Positions 1 to 6,677 of a DNA stretch of 9,126 bases are shown here, piece by piece. Origin of the DNA: Candidatus Omnitrophota bacterium (lineage in GTDB: Bacteria > Ratteibacteria > UBA8468 > B48-G9 > JAFGKM01); NCBI GenBank assembly GCA_023818745.1, contig JAMWBY010000052.1, forward strand, positions 1-9,126. The letters run 5' to 3'. The position numbers were made by a program, and so were the translations under genes. Each line of letters starts with the position of its first letter. Position 1 is the stretch's first letter. The notes beneath the pieces are model-generated. The model searched no databases and was not told the origin of the DNA. It saw nothing but the letters and a program-made list of their open reading frames with translations.

Positions 1-833
1 ATTCAGAAATTTATGCAAAACTTGAATTTTATAATCCATGTGGTTCTGTAAAAGATAGAATTGGTGTGAGTATGATTGAAGATGCAGAAAAGAAAGGTTT
101 AATAAATAAAAACACTACGATAATTGAGCCAACAAGTGGAAATACAGGGATTGCACTTGCTTTTGTTTGTGCACAAAGAGGATATAAACTAATTTTAACA
201 ATGCCAGAAAGTATGAGTATAGAAAGGAGGAAATTATTGAGTTTGTTTGGAGCAGAGATTGTTTTAACTCCAGCAGAAGAAGGTATGACAGGAGCGGTTA
301 AGAAAGCAGAAGAACTTTTAAAAAAATATAAAAATTCATTTATGCCACAGCAGTTTAAAAATCCAGCAAATCCAAAAATTCACAGGAAAACAACAGCAGA
401 GGAAATATGGCGAGATACAGATGGGAAAATTGATATATTTGTAGCAGGAGTAGGAACAGGAGGGACAATAACAGGGGTTGGAGAAGTTTTAAAAAAGAGG
501 AAAGAGGATGTAAAAATTGTTGCTGTTGAGCCAGAAAATTCTCCTGTTTTATCAGGTGGAAGCCCAGCAAGACATAAAATACAAGGGATTGGACCAGGAT
601 TTATTCCTGAAATTTTAAACTTAAGAATCATTGATGAAATAATTAAAGTTTCTGATGAAAATGCAATTGAAACAGCAAAAAAATTAGCCAAGCAAGAAGG
701 TATTTTATGTGGTATTTCATCAGGTGCTGCTGCTTTTGCAGCGATTGAACTTGGGAAAAGAAAAGAAAATAGTGGTAAAATAATAGTTGTTATCTTACCA
801 GACACAGGAGAAAGATATTTATCTGTTTTTTAA
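1..833 (+). CDS. cysK: Cysteine synthase (O-acetylserine sulfhydrylase), 5'-truncated
   Basis: PLP enzyme that makes cysteine from O-acetylserine and sulfide in the cytoplasm. The reading frame is open from the window edge (first full codon at 3), giving 276 visible residues; about 25 N-terminal residues are missing, judging by the PLP lysine, which lies near residue 41 in the E. coli enzyme. That lysine is K17 of the visible part (bases 51-53) in NPCGSVKDR. Also visible are the substrate-binding loop TSGNTG (visible residues 44-49), the PLP-phosphate loop GTGGT (151-155), the family signature HKIQGIGPGFIP, the ISSGAA segment (238-243) and the C-terminal PDTGERYLS. The length and these signatures favour CysK over cystathionine beta-synthase or threonine synthase. 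An internal GTG at 66 lies downstream of the PLP lysine and is not the true start. It is the first visible gene of the sulfur operon, 11 bases before thi4. Function is very secure; paralogue (CysK versus CysM) less so. Confidence 0.95.
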   Translation, partial: SEIYAKLEFYNPCGSVKDRIGVSMIEDAEKKGLINKNTTIIEPTSGNTGIALAFVCAQRGYKLILTMPESMSIERRKLLSLFGAEIVLTPAEEGMTGAVKKAEELLKKYKNSFMPQQFKNPANPKIHRKTTAEEIWRDTDGKIDIFVAGVGTGGTITGVGEVLKKRKEDVKIVAVEPENSPVLSGGSPARHKIQGIGPGFIPEILNLRIIDEIIKVSDENAIETAKKLAKQEGILCGISSGAAAFAAIELGKRKENSGKIIVVILPDTGERYLSVF

Positions 834-844
834 AAGGAGGCGAG

Positions 845-1618
845 ATGGAGAAAATTATTACTGAAGGTATTATTAAAAGTTATATGAAAGATTTGTTAGA
901 GAATTTAGAAGTAGATGTTGTTATTGCTGGTGCTGGTCCAAGTGGTCTGGTATGTGGTTATTATCTTGCTAAAAATGGAATTAAAACAATTATTTTTGAA
1001 AGACATTTGAAAATCGGTGGTGGTATGCCAGGTGGAGGAATGTTTTTCAACAATATAATCGTTCAGGAGGAAGCAATTGAAATTTTAAAAGAGTTTAAGA
1101 TAGGTTATAAGAAGTTCAAAGAAAACTATTATATACTTGATGCAATTGAAACAATTTCAGGACTTGCATATAAAACAATTAGACAAAAAGCAAAAATTTT
1201 TAATTTAATAAATGTTGAGGATGTTGTAATAAGAGAAAACAAGATAGATGGAGTTGTTATAAATTGGACAAGCGCAAAAATTGCCAATCTACATGTTGAC
1301 CCACTTGCTATTATTTCAAAATATGTTGTTGATGCAACTGGACATGATTGTGAAATATGTAAAATTGTTGAGAAAAAAGTCGGAGATATTATTGTTAAAG
1401 GAGAAAAATCAATGTGGGCTGAAAAAGGAGAAAAAGAAATTATAGAGAATACAAAACAAGTATATCCAGGATTAATTGTCTGTGGGATGGCAGCAAATGC
1501 ATTTTTTGGTTCTCCAAGAATGGGTGCAATATTTGGAGGGATGGTTTTATCAGGTAAAAAAGCAGCAGAAATTATAGTTAATTCTATTAAAAAAGGAGAA
1601 TGCAATGAAGACAATTAA
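845..1618 (+). CDS. thi4: Sulfide-dependent ADP-thiazole synthase (Thi4 family)
   Basis: Makes the thiazole half of thiamin, as ADP-thiazole, from NAD+, glycine and a sulfur donor in one iron-dependent protein. The 257 residues match the family length. The N-terminal Rossmann loop GAGPSG is at 29-34, followed by FERHLKIGGGMPGGGMF (51-67), and the C-terminal GMAANAFFGSPRMGAIFGGM (214-233) is the classic family end. Decisive residue: in the NLHVDPL segment the catalytic position is H150. Yeast Thi4 has a cysteine there that it sacrifices as sulfur donor; the methanogen-type enzymes have histidine, use free sulfide and turn over many times. The start at 845 has AAGGAGG four bases upstream. The 3' end overlaps hcyS by 14 bases, so the two are probably translationally coupled. 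No TPP riboswitch fits in the 11-base gap before it. ThiG/ThiS/ThiF-type genes are not in the window, as expected for this route. Confidence 0.93.
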   Translation: MEKIITEGIIKSYMKDLLENLEVDVVIAGAGPSGLVCGYYLAKNGIKTIIFERHLKIGGGMPGGGMFFNNIIVQEEAIEILKEFKIGYKKFKENYYILDAIETISGLAYKTIRQKAKIFNLINVEDVVIRENKIDGVVINWTSAKIANLHVDPLAIISKYVVDATGHDCEICKIVEKKVGDIIVKGEKSMWAEKGEKEIIENTKQVYPGLIVCGMAANAFFGSPRMGAIFGGMVLSGKKAAEIIVNSIKKGECNEDN

Positions 1619-2798
1619 AGAAATAAATGAAAGAATAAAGAAAGGTGAGGCAGTAGTAGTAACAGCAGATGAAATCGTTGAACTTAAAAAGACAATTGAT
1701 TCTAAAAAACTTGTAAAAGAAATAGATGTTGTAACTACAGGGACATTTGGGCCGATGTGTTCTTCTGGTGTCTTTTTAAATTTTGGTCATTCAAAAACAA
1801 GGATAAAAATAGGAGGAGGAAGAGTATACTTAAATAATGTTTCTGCTTATGCCGGACTTGCTGCTGTTGATGTTTATTTAGGAGCTACTGCTTTACCAGA
1901 TGATGATCCCAGGAATTCAAAACATCCAGGAGAATTTAAGTATGGTGGTGGACATGTAATTGAAGATTTGGTTAGTGGAAAAGAGGTAGAAATTATTGCA
2001 TATGCATATGGTACTGATTGTTATCCGAAAAAATACTTAAAAACAAAAATAACCTTAGATGATATAAATGAGGCAATACTTTTCAATCCAAGGAATTGCT
2101 ACCAGAACTATAATGTTGCTGTAAATTTATCAGATAAAACAATTTACACATATATGGGGATTTTAAAACCTAATCTTGGAAATGCGAACTATTGTTCAGC
2201 AGGTCAACTTTCTCCATTATTAAAAGACCCGTATTTAAAGACAATAGGATTTGGAACAAGGATTTTTCTTGGAGGAGGGATTGGTTATGTTGGTTGGTGG
2301 GGGACTCAATATAATCCGGGTGTAAAAAGAAGGGAAAATGGAGTTCCTACTGTTCCAGGAGCAACTTTAGCATTAATAGGCGACTTAAAACAAATGAAAA
2401 GTGAATTTTTAAAAGGAGCAAGTTTAACCGGATATGGAACAAGTTTAATTGTAGGAATTGGTATACCCATACCAATATTGAATGAAGAAATTATAAACTG
2501 GGTAAGTATCCCTGATGAGGAGATATATGCACCGATTGTTGATTACAGTTACGACTATCCTAATTCAACAGGGAAAATTCTTGATTTTACCAATTATGCG
2601 CAACTTAAAAGTGGGAAAATTAAATTAATGGGAAAAGAAATTCCAACAGGTTCACTTTCAAGTTATAAAAAAGCAAAAGAGATAGCAGAAATATTAAAAA
2701 ACTGGATTAAAAGTGGTGAATTTCTTTTAACAGAACCAATTTTTTATTTCCCAGGCTCTGAATCTGGATATAAATTTAAACCAATGAAGGAGGTATAA
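1605..2798 (+). CDS. hcyS: Homocysteine synthase, DUF39/COG1900 family (HcyS-like)
   Basis: Member of the DUF39 (COG1900) family. The Methanosarcina acetivorans member MA1821, together with a NIL/ferredoxin partner, converts aspartate semialdehyde plus sulfide to homocysteine, bypassing O-acyl-homoserine. The 397-residue protein shows family-like blocks: TFGPMCSSGVFLNFGH (47-62), the GGGRVYLNNVSAYAGLAAVD run (70-89), GTDCYP (136-141) and the glycine-rich LGGGIGYVGWWGTQYNPG (222-239). Conserved-looking cysteines are C52 and C139, good candidates for the persulfide/disulfide pair proposed for the methanogen enzyme; C165 and C197 are also present. It ends after the core domain and lacks the C-terminal CBS pair found in some archaeal members such as MJ0100. 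AAGGAG lies six bases before the ATG. The next gene starts after one base and encodes the expected partner, which strongly supports the assignment. The step itself is inferred from homology. Confidence 0.88.
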   Translation: MKTIKEINERIKKGEAVVVTADEIVELKKTIDSKKLVKEIDVVTTGTFGPMCSSGVFLNFGHSKTRIKIGGGRVYLNNVSAYAGLAAVDVYLGATALPDDDPRNSKHPGEFKYGGGHVIEDLVSGKEVEIIAYAYGTDCYPKKYLKTKITLDDINEAILFNPRNCYQNYNVAVNLSDKTIYTYMGILKPNLGNANYCSAGQLSPLLKDPYLKTIGFGTRIFLGGGIGYVGWWGTQYNPGVKRRENGVPTVPGATLALIGDLKQMKSEFLKGASLTGYGTSLIVGIGIPIPILNEEIINWVSIPDEEIYAPIVDYSYDYPNSTGKILDFTNYAQLKSGKIKLMGKEIPTGSLSSYKKAKEIAEILKNWIKSGEFLLTEPIFYFPGSESGYKFKPMKEV

Positions 2799-2799
2799 A

Positions 2800-3204
2800 A
2801 TGGAAAAGAAATTTGTTATGCATTTTCCACCAATACTTGTTGATAAGCCAATGATTTCAAATATTGTTAGAAAGTATGACCTTGAATTTAATATTTTAAA
2901 AGCATTTGTCTCACCTGAAGAAGAAGGAGTGCTTGTAATTGCCTTTTCAGGAGAAGAAAAAAATGTTTTTGAGGCAATTGAAGAATTAAAAGAAAAAGGG
3001 GTGAAAATTCAGTTAATTGAAAGTGACATAAAAATGATAAGAGAAAGGTGTACTGATTGTTCTGTTTGTGTTGGTCTTTGTCCAACAGGCGCTTTATATA
3101 TTGATAGAGAGTCATATGAGGTGAAATTTAAACCAGAAAAATGTATTGCCTGTGAGTTGTGTATAAAGGGATGTCCAACAGAAGCAATGGTATCTACTAT
3201 TTAA
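2800..3204 (+). CDS. hcyF: NIL-domain 2[4Fe-4S] ferredoxin, HcyS partner (HcyF-like)
   Basis: A 134-residue protein with two parts. Residues 1-75 form a NIL domain (an ACT-like beta-alpha fold, also found in methionine ABC-transporter ATPases). Residues 84-128 form a bacterial-type ferredoxin with two complete CxxCxxCxxxCP motifs: C84, C87, C90, C94 and C115, C118, C121, C125, enough for two [4Fe-4S] clusters. The order NIL plus ferredoxin directly after a DUF39 gene matches M. acetivorans MA1822, which works with MA1821 in making homocysteine from aspartate semialdehyde and sulfide, presumably by supplying electrons. AAGGAGG at 2787-2793 lies inside the end of hcyS, six bases before this start, and only one base separates the genes, so roughly matched production is expected. 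A general ferredoxin role cannot be excluded, but the NIL domain and the neighbour make the dedicated role likely. Confidence 0.9.
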   Translation: MEKKFVMHFPPILVDKPMISNIVRKYDLEFNILKAFVSPEEEGVLVIAFSGEEKNVFEAIEELKEKGVKIQLIESDIKMIRERCTDCSVCVGLCPTGALYIDRESYEVKFKPEKCIACELCIKGCPTEAMVSTI

Positions 3205-3213
3205 GATAAAAAT

Positions 3214-4200
3214 ATGGGAAGCAATATTAAAGCAATTGTTCTTTTATCAGGTGGGCTTGATAGTTCACTCGCAACAAAAATTATTGTTGAACAAGGAATA
3301 GAACTTATGGCTTTAAATTTTTTTACCCCATTTTGTAGATGTAGTAGAAAAAAAGGGTGCCATTCAGTTGTAAAATATTTTGCAGAAAAACTTGGTATTC
3401 CAATTAGAAGGATTTTTCTTGGGGAAGAATATTTAAAAATAATAAAAAATCCAAAATATGGATATGGAAAAAATCTTAATCCTTGTATTGATTGTAGAAT
3501 TCTAATGTTAAAAAAGGCAAAAGAAATTATGGAAAAAGAGGGTTTTTCTTTTATAGTAACAGGAGAAGTTTTAAATCAAAGGCCAAAGTCACAAACATTA
3601 AATGCACTTAAGATAATTGAAAGAGAAACAGGCCTTGAAGGATTAATATTAAGGCCTCTTTCTGCTAATTTTTTATCTCAGACAATTCCAGAAAAAAATG
3701 GATGGGTTGACAGAGGTAAATTACTTTCAATAAAGGGAAGAAGTAGAAAAATGCAAATTTTTTTAGCAGATATTTATGGTATAAAAGATTATCCTTGTCC
3801 TGCGGGTGGATGTCTTTTGACAGACCCTGCATTTTCAAAGAGAATGAAAGATTTGATGGAATTTGATGAGATTAATTTAAGAAATATAGAATTGTTAAAA
3901 ATAGGGAGGCATTTTAGATTATCTGCTCATACTAAATTGATTGTAGGGAGGGATGATTCAGAAAATAAAAAACTTCTATTTTTAAAAGAAATGAATGATA
4001 TAATAATTAGAAGTGAAAATTTTCAAGTGGTTGGTATTTTAAAAGGATGTGTAAATGAAAATATAATGAATTTTGCAGCAAAAATAGTGGCAAAATATAT
4101 TTATCTTAATTCTAAAAAAGTTGTAGTAGATTGGGGAAATGATAAGAAAATTTTGTATGTAAATGAACAAAAAGAAGATTTCTCTTTTTTATCAATTTAA
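3214..4200 (+). CDS. PP-loop ATP-dependent RNA sulfurtransferase (MnmA/ThiI-like, C-terminal NFACT-R-like domain)
   Basis: Predicted ATP pyrophosphatase that adenylates a base, probably in tRNA, and replaces oxygen with sulfur. The PP-loop SGGLDS is at 12-17. Three cysteine groups follow: C41, C43 and C49 (FCRCSRKKGCH), C91 and C94 (NPCIDC), and C195 and C200 (YPCPAGGC). The CxxC plus a distant cysteine is the arrangement that holds a [4Fe-4S] cluster in TtuA-like and related thiolases, so an Fe-S dependent reaction is plausible. TGEVLNQRPKSQ (116-127) resembles the substrate/ATP region of this family. About residues 225-320, beginning LLKIGRHFRLS, form a separate C-terminal domain that looks like the NFACT-R-type RNA-binding domain seen in this family. 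There is no THUMP or rhodanese domain, so it is not classical ThiI, and I give no symbol. Homologues are often labelled ThiI or 'thiamine biosynthesis protein'. There is no strong ribosome site; the start is 9 bases after hcyF. Nearby nifS or sulfide could supply sulfur. Confidence 0.8.
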   Translation: MGSNIKAIVLLSGGLDSSLATKIIVEQGIELMALNFFTPFCRCSRKKGCHSVVKYFAEKLGIPIRRIFLGEEYLKIIKNPKYGYGKNLNPCIDCRILMLKKAKEIMEKEGFSFIVTGEVLNQRPKSQTLNALKIIERETGLEGLILRPLSANFLSQTIPEKNGWVDRGKLLSIKGRSRKMQIFLADIYGIKDYPCPAGGCLLTDPAFSKRMKDLMEFDEINLRNIELLKIGRHFRLSAHTKLIVGRDDSENKKLLFLKEMNDIIIRSENFQVVGILKGCVNENIMNFAAKIVAKYIYLNSKKVVVDWGNDKKILYVNEQKEDFSFLSI

Positions 4201-4217
4201 TAAAAGGAGACAATACT

Positions 4218-5378
4218 ATGATATACATGGACTATAATGCAACGACACCAACTGACCCAAGGGTTTTAGAAGTTATGAGTAAATATTTTTATGAGAAGTT
4301 TGGAAATCCAAGTTCAATTTATGAGATAGCAAGAGAAAATAGAAAAGAAATAGAAAGAGCAAGAGAAAAAGTTGCTGAGCTGATTGAAGCAGATTCTGAT
4401 GAGATATTTTTTACTTCAGGAGGAACAGAGAGTGATAACTGGGCAATTATTGGAACCTCTTTTGCATTAAAAAACAAAGGAAACCACATAATCACAAGTC
4501 AAATTGAGCATCATGCTGTTTTAAATACCTGTAAATTTTTAAGTAAATTGGGTTTTGAAATTACATATGTTCCTGTTGATAAATATGGAATTGTAGATAT
4601 TGATTTTATAAAAAAAGCAATAAAAAGGGAGACAATATTAATAACAATTATGCATGCAAATAATGAAATAGGAACAATTGAACCAATAGAAGAGATATCA
4701 AAAATAGCCAAAGAAAATAATATCCTTTTTCATACAGATTGTGTTCAAACAGTTGGTAAAATTCCTATTTCAGTAAAAAAACTTGGTGTTGATATGCTTT
4801 CACTTTCAGGACATAAATTTTATGGACCAAAGGGTATAGGTGCTCTTTATCTGAAAAAAGGAGTAAAAATTGAAACATTAATTCATGGTGGAGAGCAGGA
4901 AAGGGGAAGAAGAGGTGGGACTTATAATGTTCCAGGAATCGTTGGTCTTGGAAAGGCAGCAGAAATAGCAAAACAAGAAATGTTTGAAGAAGAAAAAAAT
5001 ATAAGATATTTAAGAGACAAGCTTGAAAAAGGGATAGTAGAAAAAATTCCAGAAATTATGATAAATGGGCATCCTGAAAATCGTCTCTATAATACTTTAA
5101 ATTTATGTGTGAAATATGTAGAAGGAGAAAGTATTTTATTACATCTTGATTTTGAAAAAATTTATGCTTCAAGTGGTTCTGCCTGTACCTCTGGTTCCCT
5201 TGAACCAAGCCATGTTTTGCTTGCATGTGGTATCCCCCACGAAATAGCGCATGGTTCTTTAAGATTTTCTCTTGGGAAATATAATAAAGAAGAGGATGTG
5301 GATAAAGTTTTGGAAATTTTGCCTAAAATAGTAGAAAAATTGAGAAAAATAAGTCCCTTTTGGAGAGAAAAAAAATGA
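4218..5378 (+). CDS. nifS: Cysteine desulfurase, NifS/IscS type
   Basis: PLP enzyme that removes sulfur from cysteine as an enzyme-bound persulfide, leaving alanine, and hands it to Fe-S assembly or RNA thiolation. The 386 residues match the group I (IscS/NifS) length. Visible landmarks: N-terminal MDYNATTP (4-11), TSGGTESDNWAI (66-77), H98 in IEHHAV (stacks on PLP), D174 and Q177 in HTDCVQTVG (172-180), PLP lysine K200 in SGHKFYGPKG (197-206), the RRGGTYNVPG segment (231-240) and the catalytic loop SGSACTSG with C323. AAGGAG nine bases upstream supports the start at 4218; the ATG three codons later is also possible because many homologues begin there. It sits between the PP-loop thiolase and nadA/iscU, so it is probably the sulfur donor for several neighbours. 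It overlaps nadA by four bases (ATGA). IscS-type would be an equally valid name. Confidence 0.96.
   Translation: MIYMDYNATTPTDPRVLEVMSKYFYEKFGNPSSIYEIARENRKEIERAREKVAELIEADSDEIFFTSGGTESDNWAIIGTSFALKNKGNHIITSQIEHHAVLNTCKFLSKLGFEITYVPVDKYGIVDIDFIKKAIKRETILITIMHANNEIGTIEPIEEISKIAKENNILFHTDCVQTVGKIPISVKKLGVDMLSLSGHKFYGPKGIGALYLKKGVKIETLIHGGEQERGRRGGTYNVPGIVGLGKAAEIAKQEMFEEEKNIRYLRDKLEKGIVEKIPEIMINGHPENRLYNTLNLCVKYVEGESILLHLDFEKIYASSGSACTSGSLEPSHVLLACGIPHEIAHGSLRFSLGKYNKEEDVDKVLEILPKIVEKLRKISPFWREKK
5362..5367 (+). promoter_or_regulatory. Ribosome binding site that sets the nadA start
   Basis: GGAGAG lies nine bases upstream of the ATG at 5375. An in-frame TTG at 5360 would extend NadA by five residues, but it would use the first G of this ribosome site as part of its own start codon and would have no ribosome site of its own. 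The ATG at 5375, in an ATGA overlap with the nifS stop, is therefore preferred. Confidence 0.7.
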
Positions 5379-6274
5379 TTGAAGAGATTTTAAAATTAAA
5401 AAAAGAGAAAAAAGTTATTATTCTTGCTCATAACTATCAAATTCCAGAAATACAGGATATTGCTGATTTTGTTGGTGATTCACTTGAACTTGCAAAAAAG
5501 GCAAGTGAAATAAAAGATGCAAAAATAATTGTTTTTTGTGGGGTTAAATTTATGGCAGAGACAGCAAAGATTTTATCTCCTGAAAAAAAAGTTTTATTGC
5601 CTGATTTAGATGCTGGATGTCCTCTTGCAGATATGGCAAAATACCAAGATGTTTTAGAAATGAAAAATAAATATCCAGATGCATGGATAGTTTCTTATGT
5701 AAATACAAATGCAGATGTAAAAAGCATAACTGATGTTTGTTGTACAAGTGCTAATGCTGAAAAAGTTGTTAGAAATGTTCCTGTCAAAAGAATTATATTT
5801 TTACCTGATAAAAATTTATGCTGGTATGTGAAACAGAAAGTTCCGGAAAAAGAGATAATATGCTGGGAAGGTTATTGTTTTGTTCATAGAAAATTTAATG
5901 TTGATGAATTGAAAAAAGCAAGAGAAAAATATCCAACTGCAGAAATAATTGTTCATCCTGAGTGTGATCCAGATGTTCAAAAACTTGCCGATGGAATATA
6001 TTCAACTTCTGGTATGATAAAAAGAGCAAAGGAATCAAATTCAAAAATATTTATAATTGGTACAGAAGAAGGCCTTTTACATCGCTTAAAAAAAGAAAAT
6101 CCTGATAAAGAGTTTTATTCACTTGGCACAGGGAAGATATGTCCAAATATGAAAAAAATAACGATTGAAAAACTTTATCAATCACTAAAAGAGGAAAAAT
6201 ATGAAATAAATTTATCTTATGATATAATTGAAAAAGCAAAAAAATCACTTGAAAGAATGTTAGAGTATATTTAA
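5375..6274 (+). CDS. nadA: Quinolinate synthase
   Basis: A [4Fe-4S] enzyme that condenses iminoaspartate with dihydroxyacetone phosphate to quinolinate, the precursor of NAD. From the ATG at 5375 it has 299 residues, the short form typical of thermophiles and anaerobes. Three cluster cysteines are in the expected places: C82 (DAGCPLADM), C168 (GYCFVHRKF) and C256 (GKICPNMKK), nearly the spacing known for the Pyrococcus horikoshii enzyme. Other landmarks are ILAHNYQIPE near the N-terminus, FCGVKFMAETAK, SYVNTNADVK, HPECDPDV and TSGMI. The gene lies between nifS (4-base overlap) and iscU (4-base gap), so cluster supply and client are made together. No nadB or nadC is visible; iminoaspartate could come from an oxidase or aspartate dehydrogenase elsewhere. 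Start choice is explained under the ribosome site at 5362. The reaction is secure. Confidence 0.95.
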   Translation: MIEEILKLKKEKKVIILAHNYQIPEIQDIADFVGDSLELAKKASEIKDAKIIVFCGVKFMAETAKILSPEKKVLLPDLDAGCPLADMAKYQDVLEMKNKYPDAWIVSYVNTNADVKSITDVCCTSANAEKVVRNVPVKRIIFLPDKNLCWYVKQKVPEKEIICWEGYCFVHRKFNVDELKKAREKYPTAEIIVHPECDPDVQKLADGIYSTSGMIKRAKESNSKIFIIGTEEGLLHRLKKENPDKEFYSLGTGKICPNMKKITIEKLYQSLKEEKYEINLSYDIIEKAKKSLERMLEYI

Positions 6275-6278
6275 AAAA

Positions 6279-6677
6279 ATGGACTATACAGAAAAAGTTC
6301 TTGAATATTTTAGAAATCCGAAAAATATGGGGAGAATAGAAAATCCTGATGGAGTAGGAAAAGTTGGTAATCCTATTTGTGGAGATGTTATGTGGATATA
6401 TATAAAAGTTGGGAAAAATGAAAATGGTGAAGATATAATTGAAGATATAAAGTTTGAGACATTTGGCTGTGCCGCTGCAATTGCAACAAGTTCAGTTGTG
6501 ACTGAACTTGCAAAAGGCAAAACATTAAAAGAAGCAGAAAAAATATCAAATAAGGATGTTGTTGAATTTCTTGGAGGACTTCCACCAATAAAAAAACATT
6601 GTTCTTTACTCGCCGAAGAGGGGCTCCAATCAGCAATTAATGATTATAGAAGTAAGAAAAATGAAAGAAATAGGTAA
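6279..6677 (+). CDS. iscU: Fe-S cluster assembly scaffold IscU/NifU N-terminal type
   Basis: Scaffold on which Fe-S clusters are built from cysteine-desulfurase sulfur before transfer to target proteins. The 132 residues consist of the IscU domain alone, without the NifU ferredoxin and Nfu domains. The three cluster cysteines and the key aspartate are present: C34 and D36 in NPICGDVMW, C64 in TFGCAAAIATSS, and C108 in LPPIKKHCSLLAEE. The LPPIKKHC segment is the region which, in IscU proteins, interacts with chaperone and desulfurase. No clear Shine-Dalgarno sequence precedes the ATG; it lies four bases after the nadA stop, so re-initiation from nadA is likely. Its last 17 bases overlap the next gene if that starts at 6661. 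With nifS two genes upstream it forms a minimal ISC-type system; hscA, hscB, iscA and fdx are not in the window. Confidence 0.95.
   Translation: MDYTEKVLEYFRNPKNMGRIENPDGVGKVGNPICGDVMWIYIKVGKNENGEDIIEDIKFETFGCAAAIATSSVVTELAKGKTLKEAEKISNKDVVEFLGGLPPIKKHCSLLAEEGLQSAINDYRSKKNERNR

Noticed and set aside
380..805. Reverse-strand open frame of 141 codons opposite cysK
   Set aside because: It lies wholly opposite a gene with clear PLP-enzyme motifs. Its composition (Ser, Pro, Ile, Phe rich) is what the complement of AT-rich coding DNA gives, and it has no recognisable domain.
834..844. Possible TPP or SAM riboswitch controlling thi4 or hcyS
   Set aside because: The gaps before these genes are 11 bases or overlapping, so no aptamer fits; any such control would have to lie upstream of cysK, outside the window.
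1600..1608. Two-codon frame ATG CAA TGA just before hcyS
   Set aside because: Spacing from AAGGAG is only one base, and the hcyS ATG at 1605 has a proper six-base spacing; it is most likely chance.
1129..1614. Reverse-strand open frame of 161 codons opposite thi4
   Set aside because: It mirrors a well-supported Thi4 gene, has no family resemblance, and lies against the direction of every other gene.
5360..5374. TTG at 5360 as the nadA start, five codons upstream
   Set aside because: The GGAG ribosome site would overlap this codon. The ATG at 5375 has correct spacing and forms an ATGA overlap with nifS.
6640..6660. ATG at 6640 as the start of the RseC-like gene
   Set aside because: It would overlap iscU by 38 bases, the nearest purine-rich site is too far away, and family members start close to the MKEIG encoded at 6661.
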